DNA of 16,765 nucleotides from an uncultured Syntrophobacteraceae bacterium. GTDB taxonomy: Bacteria > Desulfobacterota > Syntrophobacteria > Syntrophobacterales > Syntrophobacteraceae. Position 1 is the first letter of the stretch. Each line of letters begins with the position of its first letter. A program made the position numbers and the translations under genes. A model generated the notes under the pieces. It worked only from the letters and a program-made list of their open reading frames with translations, did not search any database and was not told the DNA's origin. The stretch is from positions 1-16,765 of the forward strand of contig CALBZH010000275.1 in the NCBI GenBank assembly GCA_937889795.1, read 5' to 3'. Below, piece by piece: positions 7,844 through 14,726 of this stretch.

Positions 7844-8770
7844 TCAACGTGTAGCTGTCCTTGTTTCCAGTCCGCTCCTTCCGTCCGCGGCAGGCAGTGT
7901 GCCAGGCAGCCCGGTTTCGGAGGCAAATATCAGCGTGGGCCATCCGTCTTCTTCGTGGCGCCAGGCGAGGCGGTGGGAGCCGGGTCGGGAAAAACGGGTC
8001 ATGACTTCCCCTTCCTGGTGCTTCAGGTATCCGCTGGCGATGATGGCCGTATGCTGGGTCCACAGCCCTTCCTGGAGCACTTGGAGCAGAGAAGGCCATT
8101 CGATGTTCATGACAAGGAGGTCCTGGGGAAATGAGATCGCCCCGAGGCTGTTCGCGGCGATGCCCGTGATCCTGTCCTCCAGTCGGTTCCTCGCCGCGTT
8201 CTTAAGGGCGGCGCGAACGGCAAGGGGGTTGCAATCGACGGCCAAGACCCGTTTCGCGCCACAGGCGGCGCAGGCCAGTGCCAGGATTCCCGTTCCCGTG
8301 CCGAAGTCGATAGCCGTCTGCGCTCTCCCGGCCGCGAGCCAATGCGAAATCGCGAGAAGCGAGCCCCTTGTTGTCGGGTGGAGCCCGGATCCGAAGACCA
8401 GGCCTGGATCCAGAGTGATCAGCAATCCGTCTTCGGCAGGTCGTTCAGCGGTGGAACGGGCGCATGGTCCAGAAAGGGAAATGACGAAGGGGCCTACCAC
8501 CTGATTGGCATCGGGCAGTTGCTGCCACTGAGAATAGTCGAGATCGTAATGTCCTTCCAGATGCCAGCCGGGCTCACCTCGACTCCACTCGGTGACAAAG
8601 GGCAGGACCGGCTCCGAAAAAAACAGGTAGTAGTAATGGGGCGGTTCGGACCAGATCCCGAGAAAATGAGGGTGGACGGGCTCGCGGCGGGGCAGCCCCG
8701 CCCCACGGCATTCATAGACGTAGAGTCGCTTCGAGTGGGCAGATCGGTCTACCTCGCGGGGATCGCTCAT
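7844..8770 (-). CDS. prmA: Ribosomal protein L11 methyltransferase-like (PrmA family)
   Basis: The 308-residue protein has the PrmA signature LDPGLVFGSGLHPTT at 120-134, the SAM motif DFGTGTG at 155-161, an acidic strand-2 end at D179, and the catalytic-loop segment MNIEWPS at 221-227, where typical PrmA has an NIL segment. SGYLKHQEGEV corresponds to the PrmA C-terminal strand and helix. PrmA trimethylates ribosomal protein L11. The N-terminal 110 residues are poorly matched to the usual substrate-recognition domain, so a related protein target is possible. It lies 32 bases after fliW on the same strand. The start at 8770 lacks a strong ribosome binding site. Confidence 0.8.
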   Translation of the reverse strand: MSDPREVDRSAHSKRLYVYECRGAGLPRREPVHPHFLGIWSEPPHYYYLFFSEPVLPFVTEWSRGEPGWHLEGHYDLDYSQWQQLPDANQVVGPFVISLSGPCARSTAERPAEDGLLITLDPGLVFGSGLHPTTRGSLLAISHWLAAGRAQTAIDFGTGTGILALACAACGAKRVLAVDCNPLAVRAALKNAARNRLEDRITGIAANSLGAISFPQDLLVMNIEWPSLLQVLQEGLWTQHTAIIASGYLKHQEGEVMTRFSRPGSHRLAWRHEEDGWPTLIFASETGLPGTLPAADGRSGLETRTATR

Positions 8771-8802
8771 TTCGGGCCCAAATCGACAACGGGAAGGAGA
8801 GA

Positions 8803-9219
8803 CTATGGCTGGATCTTCTCAACGAATCGGGCAATCTCACTGGAATCGATGGTCCACTGATACGCCTGACGGTTCGATGCGTTGAAAAGCAATGGACTTC
8901 GGAGGTGAAGACGCAAATTCTTGTCGGTCGGGTCGAAGGAGACCATGACGAGCAAGACAAGGTCTTCCGGGGTTTCCACCTGAATCGGGGTGATCCTCTC
9001 TTCGGGGACGGTGTAGCGAACCCCTACCACCTCGGGAGGACAGACGACAAAAGCGACGGATGGCTCGTCCACGGCTTGAAGCCATTGGAGCGGTCCCTCG
9101 CGGTGGTCCATCAGCACGTATCGTTTGAGCTCTTCAAACCCCGGAATTCCCCAGGGAAAGTGAATGAACGTCGATTCGTCCAAATCCAGAGCTCCAAAGC
9201 GCGTCGTTTGAATCAGCAT
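8803..9219 (-). CDS. fliW: Flagellar assembly factor FliW
   Basis: The 138-residue protein has normal FliW length and hallmarks: an N-terminal strand beginning LIQTTRFG, the FPWGIPGFE segment (about 21-29), and the conserved late segment LRSPLLFNASNRQAYQ. FliW binds CsrA and, in competition, flagellin, so free FliW blocks CsrA until flagellin is made. Its gene starts 9 bases after the csrA stop and the ribosome binding site overlaps that stop, which is the standard csrA-fliW arrangement. No flagellin or hook gene is in the window. Confidence 0.95.
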   Translation of the reverse strand: MLIQTTRFGALDLDESTFIHFPWGIPGFEELKRYVLMDHREGPLQWLQAVDEPSVAFVVCPPEVVGVRYTVPEERITPIQVETPEDLVLLVMVSFDPTDKNLRLHLRSPLLFNASNRQAYQWTIDSSEIARFVEKIQP

Positions 9220-9228
9220 GGCTCCAAC

Positions 9229-9519
9229 CTAGCTCGAAATGGCGTGTTTCTGAGTCGTCGGCACTTCACTCACCGTGCTCTCGGAAGGCTCCGGGGTCTT
9301 CACGATCTTCAACATTTCCTCAAGGTCGTTCATGGCAACGTTTGCGGCCTGCTGGTTCTCCAGTTGGATTCGGCGATAAAGCTCCTCCCGGTAGACGGGA
9401 ATGTTGCGCGGGCTCTTCACGCCGATCCTCACTTTGTTCTGATCGACCGCCGTTACAACGACCTCGATGTCGTCCCCGATTCGAATGGATTCGCCCACCT
9501 TCCGTGTGAGAACTAGCAT
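9229..9519 (-). CDS. csrA: Carbon storage / translation regulator CsrA
   Basis: The 96-residue protein has the complete CsrA core: MLVLTRKVGESIRIGDDI at the N-terminus, VRIGVKSP in the middle and the RNA-binding VYREEL near residue 43. CsrA dimers bind GGA motifs in mRNA leaders and repress translation. The C-terminal extension beyond residue 55 is about 40 residues long, starts as a charged helix, and ends in a Ser/Thr/Pro-rich tail. An extended C-terminus is usual in CsrA proteins that partner FliW, but this one is on the long side. The ATG at 9519 has GAGGG only 3 bases upstream. The gene lies 125 bases downstream of the HDOD gene. Confidence 0.97.
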   Translation of the reverse strand: MLVLTRKVGESIRIGDDIEVVVTAVDQNKVRIGVKSPRNIPVYREELYRRIQLENQQAANVAMNDLEEMLKIVKTPEPSESTVSEVPTTQKHAISS

Positions 9520-9644
9520 GGACCCTCACGCTCTAGAGTGTTTGCGCCTCAAATACCCAGCCTGTATGTATCCCTCTTAGATAACTACCAGATCCGACCA
9601 GGTCTTTAAAGCACAAAAGAGGTGACTGTCGACAGGGAGCGCCG

Positions 9645-10505
9645 CTAGCCGGTGATAAGAAACTGCTTGGTCCTTTCTTGCGCTTCAACCAGCTCGATCA
9701 GAAACTCCTCGACCATCCGGCTGGTGATGTTCAGCTGCAGGAACGCCTGGTCCTGATTCGGCTGCAGAAAGCCGTCTACACCGCATCCGATGCCCAGAGC
9801 CGAAACCATCCGGTTCACAACGTAGATCAGGGATGCGATCGGCTGGTGCTCCTTGGCCTCGCTCGGGCGGTGGTGATACTCGATTGCCGTTGTGATGTCG
9901 TTGGGGAAGCGCCAGCTTTTAGCAATGATCCCTCCAAGTTGCTCGTGGTCGATTCCCAGCACTTCTCGTTCAGCTTCCAGGAAGCTCTTCTTGTTGTCTC
10001 GGACGAGAGCCAGAATGTCCTTGAAATACGTTTTGACGTGATAATTCAAAACGGTCTTGCCAATGTCGTGCAAGAGCCCTGCCGTGTATGCGGTGAGCGT
10101 ATTCTTCCATCCGAGCCGTCTGGCGACGATTTCGGCAAGAAGCCCCACGGAAACGGCATGCTCCCAGAGCTCTCCTTCACGGAGGTCGTAGCCGGACGCA
10201 TTTCCCGTGAAATAGCGAGAGGCGCAGGCCGTGATGATGACCTCGAGCAGCTGGTCGTCTCCAAGCGTGGTGATGGCCTCTCGCAGGGATCCACCGCCCC
10301 TGCGGGAGTACTGGGAGCTCTGGCTGACGGCGAGAATCCTGGCGGTGATCGCTTGATCGTATTTGATCACTTCTTCGATCTGCGCAACTGGGGCCATGCG
10401 GCGGATGAGGGGGGTGACACGCCAAATGATGTCGGGAAAAGGAGGCAGTTTTTCCGCTGCCGCCAAAATCTCGGAAAGCGCCGCGGTTTGAGCGACTTGA
10501 GACAT
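9645..10505 (-). CDS. HDOD domain protein
   Basis: From the chosen ATG the protein is 286 residues. Residues about 15-210 form an HDOD domain: LPPFPDIIWRV near residue 20, then a helical bundle with LLHDIGK (H146, D147) and YHHRP around residue 207. HDOD proteins are output or regulatory modules in signalling, and many lack proven phosphohydrolase activity; the HD pair is retained here, so activity cannot be excluded. I chose 10505 over the ATG at 10526 because AAGGAG (minus strand, 10513-10518) lies 7 bases upstream and inside the longer version. It is followed by csrA-fliW, which fits a role in motility or post-transcriptional signalling. That role is inference from position. Confidence 0.88.
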   Translation of the reverse strand: MSQVAQTAALSEILAAAEKLPPFPDIIWRVTPLIRRMAPVAQIEEVIKYDQAITARILAVSQSSQYSRRGGGSLREAITTLGDDQLLEVIITACASRYFTGNASGYDLREGELWEHAVSVGLLAEIVARRLGWKNTLTAYTAGLLHDIGKTVLNYHVKTYFKDILALVRDNKKSFLEAEREVLGIDHEQLGGIIAKSWRFPNDITTAIEYHHRPSEAKEHQPIASLIYVVNRMVSALGIGCGVDGFLQPNQDQAFLQLNITSRMVEEFLIELVEAQERTKQFLITG

Positions 10506-10512
10506 GCATGGG

Positions 10513-10518
10513 CTCCTT
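10513..10518 (-). promoter_or_regulatory. Ribosome binding site deciding the HDOD start
   Basis: The minus strand reads AAGGAG here, 7 bases before the ATG at 10505. This is a near-perfect Shine-Dalgarno site and rules against the in-frame ATG at 10526. Confidence 0.7.
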
Positions 10519-10735
10519 ATGGTCAATTCGGGATAAGGGATTGTGCGGCTTACCCCATGTATCGATTCGCGTGCCGCGCAACTTGAACGGAAATGCCGCC
10601 GCGGGCGCTTCCACAGAGTAAGTCTGTGCTTGGCACTCTTATAACCGAAATGTTACACGGAGGAGAAAGGAAGTTCCACCCTCAAACGAGGTCCGGCTGC
10701 AATGTTTTTCCGAAGCGACAGGTGAAGCTCGAGAA
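10519..10735. other. Divergent intergenic region between HDOD and J-domain genes
   Basis: Roughly 215 bases separate the two divergent starts and must contain both promoters. TATAAC near 10640 resembles a plus-strand -10 box but has no matching -35 at usual spacing. I found no clear sigma-54 or sigma-28 site. Confidence 0.35.
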
Positions 10736-12013
10736 ATGACCAAGCGTTCAGACAAGGCCACTCCGGAGGATTACCGAGCGCTCGGACTCCAGTCGGGAGC
10801 GCAGCCGGAGGAGGTGAAGCACGCTTTCAGGAATCTTGTCAAGCAGTGGCACCCTGACCGTTACCATCAGCGCTCGGCCCTGGAGCAGCATCAGGCCGAG
10901 GAGCGTTTCAAGGCCATCTCGCTGGCGTATCGGCGGATTGTCGCGAGTTGGGAGCCGGAGGTCAGGAAAAGCAGGGCCCCCCGAGCCCATCGCGAAGCGG
11001 CTTCCACCCGATCAGAGGCAGACGGCCGCGATACTTCGACCAAGGCCTCCGACAATTCTGCCGGAGGGTTCGAGGCCGCTGGTCGCACAAGGCCGATTTC
11101 TTCGCGGACCGGATGGTCGATTCCCATGGGATGCCTCAGATCCCTGGCATCCGCTCCCAGGCGGGGGCTTTTGTTCTTGGCCGTTCTCCTGGCGATCGTC
11201 AATTGGGTGCCGTGGGAGCGACTTTCGATTCCCTGGGCTCCACGGGACACCGCATTGAAGCAGGATCCAGGGATTTCGGCGCCTCAGTGGCCCACCCAGG
11301 GGCAGCCCGGTGAGGCGCCCGCGGATGCGCACTCACCCCAAGACGAAGAGCGCCCGTTACCCTCGCCTACGGGAAAGGTTCGCCGACTGCCCATCACGCG
11401 CCTCTTTCCGTCGAGAGGCCATGCCAGCTTCACCATCGGATCCACACAAGAGGAAGTCCTGCGCGCTCAGGGTGCGCCCGAGCGGATTCGTGGCCTGACA
11501 TGGGTTTATGGACTTTCCGATGTTTCGTTCAAAGACGGGAAAGTGGTCCGCTACAACAATTTTGGGGGCGAGCTTCGAGTGCGCATGACACCGGCTCGCG
11601 TCTCTTCGGAGGTCTCTTCTCAGTGGTTTACGCTTGGATCGACGAGTGATGAGGTCCTGCGCATCCAAGGAACCCCCACCCGCGTCGAAGGATCGAAATG
11701 GTTCTACGGTTTCAGCGAGGTGTCGCTCAGGAATGGACGTGTCGATGGATTCGACAATTATTTCGGATCCTTAAAAGTGAAAATGCTCCCCGCCTCGGAT
11801 TTGCTTCGGGCGGAATCCAATTCCAGCTTCAGCATCGGGAGCTCCACGGACGAGGTGCTCGCCATCCAGGGTACACCGACTTCCATTCGAGGAAATGTCT
11901 GGTTCTATCGGTTCTCTAATGTTGTCTTTCGCAATGGCAGAGTGCAGAACGTGGTGGACACGGCCGGCGTTTTGAGGTTTGTCTTGCCAGATGGGAATTC
12001 CCAGCGAAAATGA
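10736..12013 (+). CDS. Membrane-anchored J-domain protein with three C-terminal repeats
   Basis: The 425-residue protein has an N-terminal J domain (about 10-70) with the HPD motif at 39-41, so it should stimulate an Hsp70 (DnaK) ATPase in the cytoplasm. A polar, low-complexity linker follows. One hydrophobic segment (LLFLAVLLAIVNWV, about 144-158) probably crosses the inner membrane, and a Pro-rich stretch runs to about 215. The C-terminal half contains three repeats of about 66 residues, with their first Phe at 232, 298 and 365. Each repeat has the pattern F-x-I/L-G-S-x3-EVL-x2-QG-x-P, then W-x-Y, then F/L-x2-G-x-V. By topology the repeats would be outside the cytoplasm. I do not know a name or function for the repeat. 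The start has AGGTG 11 bases upstream. Confidence 0.85.
   Translation: MTKRSDKATPEDYRALGLQSGAQPEEVKHAFRNLVKQWHPDRYHQRSALEQHQAEERFKAISLAYRRIVASWEPEVRKSRAPRAHREAASTRSEADGRDTSTKASDNSAGGFEAAGRTRPISSRTGWSIPMGCLRSLASAPRRGLLFLAVLLAIVNWVPWERLSIPWAPRDTALKQDPGISAPQWPTQGQPGEAPADAHSPQDEERPLPSPTGKVRRLPITRLFPSRGHASFTIGSTQEEVLRAQGAPERIRGLTWVYGLSDVSFKDGKVVRYNNFGGELRVRMTPARVSSEVSSQWFTLGSTSDEVLRIQGTPTRVEGSKWFYGFSEVSLRNGRVDGFDNYFGSLKVKMLPASDLLRAESNSSFSIGSSTDEVLAIQGTPTSIRGNVWFYRFSNVVFRNGRVQNVVDTAGVLRFVLPDGNSQRK
11420..11989 (+). repeat. Three tandem about 66-codon repeats in the J-domain gene
   Basis: Repeat units begin near 11420, 11621 and 11819. They share GST/GSS-x2-EVL, QGxP, W-x-Y-x-(F/L)S and a late G-(K/R)-V at matching positions in the protein. 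The DNA has diverged, so this is an old duplication of a protein module, not a recent copy. Confidence 0.85.
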
Positions 12014-12253
12014 GTCGTTTGTCGCGAGAAGCGGGGTGAGCGGAGATGTGCGTGTGCAATTCGAGACCGTTGGTTTCAGTGTTCAGGTTTCAGTCGAATG
12101 GCTTCTGCCTCTCTCGCTGACACCCGAAACCAGATACCCGACACCTTGGCCAAGGGCAATCACCAACGGACGTGATTCACACCCGAGATGTGCCAAGCTT
12201 CCCGGGGATGGGGGCCCTGATTCGTTGCCTTTTGATGGACGCGGAGACACAGC
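12014..12253. other. Intergenic region upstream of the acyl-CoA dehydrogenase
   Basis: These 240 bases contain no supported gene. They hold the inverted repeat at 12071-12147 and must include any separate promoter for the dehydrogenase; no clear promoter boxes were seen. Confidence 0.4.
12071..12147. repeat. Intergenic inverted repeat of GTTTCAG/CTGAAAC type
   Basis: TGGTTTC (12071-12077) is the exact reverse complement of GAAACCA (12126-12132), and TCAG (12090-12093) pairs with CTGA (12117-12120). Around these, short GTTTCAG-like and CCCGA-ACC-like words recur. This style of short intergenic repeat is familiar from other deltaproteobacteria. It could fold as an RNA hairpin between the J-domain gene and the dehydrogenase gene, but it has no T tract. 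Confidence 0.4.
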
Positions 12254-13909
12254 ATGACAGCAGCGGGATTGCTCGAGGGACTGTATCGCGGGGATCCGGA
12301 TTGGTCGCTTCTTGAGCGTTCTGATCTGGCAGTGAATCGGGCCAGGGTGATCGACACCATGCAGTTCTACCGTGCGATTTTGAAAGGGATTCCACCCGAA
12401 GAAATCGAACGGCGGGGTCACATTCCGGCCGAGCTTCTCCAGCAGATGGCGAAGATTGGATTGTTCGGGGTTACCATCCCGGAGATCCATGGAGGGTCTG
12501 AATTGGGTCTCAGGGAGTATCTGAGCCTTGTCGGCGAGATGGTCCGGCTGGATCTCTCAACGGCAATGGTGTGCCTGGCACACCTGTCCATCGGAATCAA
12601 GGCAATTCAGCTCTTCGGAAACGAATCCCAGAAGAGCCGGTACCTGCCGCCGGCGGCGCGTGGTGAGATGGTTTTTGCGTTCGCCCTGACGGAGCCTCTC
12701 ATCGGCTCCGATGCGCAGCACATCCAAACCGAGGCCGTGCTCAGTCCGGATGGCTCCCATTACGTGCTCAACGGCCAGAAGACGTACATCACCAACGCCA
12801 ACTACGCGCAGGCCTTGACCGTCTTCGCCCAGCTGGACCGACGGCGTCCCGGCTTCATGGGAGCGTTTGTCGTCGAGACGGGATGGGAGGGGGTGCGCAT
12901 CGGAAAGGACATGCCCAAAATGGGGCTTAAGGCGAGCTCCACGGCCGCCATCCAATTCCGAAACGTGCGCGTGCCGGTGGAAAACCTTCTGGGCAGCCCG
13001 GGGGAAGGCTTCCGAATCGCCATGACGGTGCTCAATTACGGGCGACTCGCCCTGGCCCAGGCGTCTACCGCGATCATGGAGCAGTCTTTGCACGACATGC
13101 GGCATCGTGCTTCGAGCAGGAAGCAGTTCGGGGTGCCGATCGGAGAGTTTCCGCTGATCCAGGAAAAGCTGGCTCGCGCGAAGGTGAATGCCTTGGTAAG
13201 CGCCGCAATGATCGATCTTACCGCCAAGCTGCTGGAACGGGATCCCCTCGCCAATGTGGCCATGGAAACGTCTCATTGCAAGCTCTTTGCAACGACTCGG
13301 GCCTGGGAAGCGGTTTACGATGCTCTCCAGGTGGCCGGAGGCTCCGGCTACCTGACGACGCAGCCTTATGAAAAGCGAATGCGCGACTTTCGCGTGACGA
13401 CGGTATTCGAGGGAACGACTGAAATCCATTCCATGTACCCCGCCCTGTTCCTGGTGCGAAAATGGGCGGCATTCATGCAACAGTCGGGAATGAGCTCTTG
13501 GAAGCGGTTGCTCTTTCTGCTGAAGGCCTGTATTCCGAAACGTCGACTGTGCCCGGACTATCGGAGCGCCGGATTTCCAGGGGCGTGTCGCTTTGTGCGA
13601 CACTCCGTTTGGGCCGTGAATCGATTGCTGGCCATGGGGTTTATGGTCTATGGCAGAAAGCTGATCGAGAAACAGTTTCTGCTGCGGCGGATCACCATGG
13701 TGAGCCTTTACGCGTATGCCGTGATTGGCCTTCTCTCCGCTGCATCCGGTGCACGAGGCAGCGGGTCGCAATCCACAACAACGATGGATCTGTGCCGCTA
13801 CTTCCTGCTCGAGGCCAGAGAGATGTCGCGGCGAGCCAGGAGGGTCTTTCCCGATCAGCGGGAAAGGCTGCATCACCGAATCGCCTCATGGATGAGGCGA
13901 GAGGTTTGA
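12254..13909 (+). CDS. Acyl-CoA dehydrogenase with C-terminal extension (VLCAD/ACAD9-like)
   Basis: The 551-residue protein has a full acyl-CoA dehydrogenase core (about 40-405): TEPLIGSD at 146-153 (normally TEPxAGSD) for FAD and substrate binding, the middle beta domain, SRKQFGVPIGEF, the FAD-binding AGGSGY and the catalytic-base segment VFEGTTEIH with Glu386. A further 145 residues follow, as in the long-chain VLCAD/ACAD9 branch, where the extension aids membrane association and dimerisation. The enzyme oxidises an acyl-CoA to the trans-2-enoyl-CoA and passes electrons to an electron-transfer flavoprotein, the first step of beta-oxidation. Chain-length preference cannot be read from the sequence. 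The start has CGGAG 7 bases upstream. The selenoprotein candidate begins 27 bases after its stop, so the two are probably co-transcribed. Confidence 0.93.
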   Translation: MTAAGLLEGLYRGDPDWSLLERSDLAVNRARVIDTMQFYRAILKGIPPEEIERRGHIPAELLQQMAKIGLFGVTIPEIHGGSELGLREYLSLVGEMVRLDLSTAMVCLAHLSIGIKAIQLFGNESQKSRYLPPAARGEMVFAFALTEPLIGSDAQHIQTEAVLSPDGSHYVLNGQKTYITNANYAQALTVFAQLDRRRPGFMGAFVVETGWEGVRIGKDMPKMGLKASSTAAIQFRNVRVPVENLLGSPGEGFRIAMTVLNYGRLALAQASTAIMEQSLHDMRHRASSRKQFGVPIGEFPLIQEKLARAKVNALVSAAMIDLTAKLLERDPLANVAMETSHCKLFATTRAWEAVYDALQVAGGSGYLTTQPYEKRMRDFRVTTVFEGTTEIHSMYPALFLVRKWAAFMQQSGMSSWKRLLFLLKACIPKRRLCPDYRSAGFPGACRFVRHSVWAVNRLLAMGFMVYGRKLIEKQFLLRRITMVSLYAYAVIGLLSAASGARGSGSQSTTTMDLCRYFLLEAREMSRRARRVFPDQRERLHHRIASWMRREV

Positions 13910-13920
13910 ACAAAGGTCAT

Positions 13921-13926
13921 GGGAGG
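13921..13926 (+). promoter_or_regulatory. Ribosome binding site deciding the DUF1573 start
   Basis: GGGAGG lies 10 bases before the ATG at 13937, with AAGGA filling part of the gap. The alternative ATG at 13919 would place this purine-rich site inside the gene and would add six residues before a good lipoprotein signal, so 13937 is preferred. Confidence 0.55.
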
Positions 13927-13936
13927 ACAAGAAGGA

Positions 13937-14425
13937 ATGAGGAAGGTGGGTGCGATCGCGGCTTGCGGCCTGGTCTTGGTGGGGCTCGCAGGGTGCAGCT
14001 TTACGAAGTACCTCCCCTGGATTGGAAAGCCGCAGTCTTGTGATCTCAACAAGTACCGGGTGCCGGCGGTTTCAGCCAAGTCCGAGGCCGAGCTGGCCGA
14101 GATTCGCGGGACGGGGCCTGCGCTGGAGGTGCCGGAAACGGAGTTCGATTTCGGGAAGGTGTCTGAGGACAAGCTTCTCGTTCACGAGTTCAAGGTAAAG
14201 AATGTCGGCCATTCGGTTCTAAAGATCAAGAAGGTGGCTCCCAGTTGAGGCAGTACGGTGCCCAAGTACGATCGGGCAATTCCCCCGGGCGGGGAAGGAA
14301 AGATAAGGGTGGCCGTTGATCCCAAGACCTGCATCGGGGGGGCGGAGAAGTCGACGGTCATCACCACCAACGACCGGGCAATCCCCAGGTTTACACTCCA
14401 TGTGATGGCCGAGTTCGAGCTGTAA
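13937..14425 (+). CDS. DUF1573-domain lipoprotein, candidate selenoprotein (TGA = Sec)
   Basis: Read through one in-frame TGA (14246-14248), the product has 162 residues. It starts with a lipoprotein signal peptide ending LAGC (Cys20), so the mature protein should be lipid-anchored outside the cytoplasm. A DUF1573 domain follows: FDFGKV at 70-75, HEFKVKN at 83-89, VLKIKKV, and then SUGST at 103-107 where family members have SCGCT, followed by IPPGGEGKI and the late TTND at 143-146. The TGA is codon 104. Homology continues without a frameshift to the TAA at 14423-14425, and a hairpin fitting a bacterial SECIS follows the TGA. The second motif Cys is Ser106; remaining cysteines in the mature chain are C20 (lipid), C35 and C132. 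Other genes here use TGA as stop, so recoding would be site-specific. The function of DUF1573 lipoproteins is not known. The alternatives are a nonsense mutation or a sequencing error. Confidence 0.8.
14246..14278 (+). promoter_or_regulatory. Candidate bacterial SECIS element after TGA codon
   Basis: Ten bases after the TGA, TGCCC (14259-14263) pairs perfectly with GGGCA (14274-14278). An A-C mismatch and one further A-T pair (14265 with 14272) leave the six-base loop GTACGA (14266-14271). The loop thus begins with GU and lies 15-17 bases past the TGA. Known bacterial SECIS elements have a short stem, a G/GU near the start of the apical loop and about this distance. The element lies within the coding sequence, as is usual in bacteria. 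Folding is by eye only. Confidence 0.6.
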
Positions 14426-14459
14426 GAGACCCGTCCTGGTCGCTACTGGCATGGCCTCA

Positions 14460-14483
14460 GGGCATACGAAAGTCCGTTTGCCC
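14460..14483 (+). other. Short hairpin downstream of the DUF1573 gene
   Basis: GGGCA (14460-14464) pairs with TGCCC (14479-14483); after one T-T mismatch, ACG pairs with CGT, leaving the loop AAAGTC. It lies 35 bases after the TAA. There is no T tract after it, so it is more likely a 3'-UTR structure or mRNA-stabilising hairpin than an intrinsic terminator. Confidence 0.4.
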
Positions 14484-14578
14484 GGTGCCGGCGGGGAGCC
14501 TTCTGACTCATAGAGGTTCCGGCAGACGTGGGCATAATATTAGCCTTGCTCCGCAGGTGTTGCTGCGATCGCCGCTGT

Positions 14579-14637
14579 AAACCCTATAAATACGCGCGAC
14601 CATTTAGCAAGCACATGTCATGGGTGCGAGGGTTTTT
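14579..14637 (+). terminator. Possible terminator with a long loop
   Basis: AAACCCT (14579-14585) pairs with AGGGTTT (14629-14635), and the arm continues as TTTTT. Inside, CGC and ACCAT (from about 14594) can pair with ATGGGT and GCG (14620-14628), with one bulge. The T run after the stem points to termination of plus-strand transcripts. The first loop is long, so the strength is doubtful. Confidence 0.4.
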
Positions 14638-14653
14638 GAGTCGCCCGAGAAAG

Positions 14654-14726
14654 AAACCCCCTGCATCCCTTGCCGCGATCGAAGCGAGGGCCGTAGCTCC
14701 GATCGCGGCGTGGGAAAAGGGGGTTT
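14654..14726. terminator. Large bidirectional terminator / structured hairpin
   Basis: AAACCCCCT (14654-14662) pairs with AGGGGGTTT (14718-14726), TCCC pairs with GGGA, and inside these GCCGCGATCG (14672-14681) pairs perfectly with CGATCGCGGC (14700-14709). The T run at 14724-14728 suits plus-strand termination, and on the minus strand GGGGGTTTCTTTC follows the stem. It sits between two convergent units, which fits a shared terminator. The long inner stem is more than a terminator needs. Confidence 0.7.

Noticed and set aside
8866..8881. tRNA-like GGTTCGA words here and inside the J-domain gene
   Set aside because: There is no cloverleaf or acceptor stem around them and they lie inside well-supported coding sequence.
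9678..10586. 302-codon open frame on the plus strand
   Set aside because: It is antisense to the HDOD gene, whose domain and ribosome binding site are clear.
12557..13876. 439-codon open frame on the minus strand
   Set aside because: It is antisense to the acyl-CoA dehydrogenase, whose motifs are unambiguous, and the predicted peptide is rich in His/Arg/Gly/Pro with no recognisable domain.
13919..14248. DUF1573 gene as a truncated 109-residue gene or a pseudogene
   Set aside because: The frame after the TGA keeps full family homology up to a proper TAA, the TGA sits on a motif Cys position, and a SECIS-like hairpin follows. Selenocysteine explains all three better than decay, though a sequencing error cannot be excluded.
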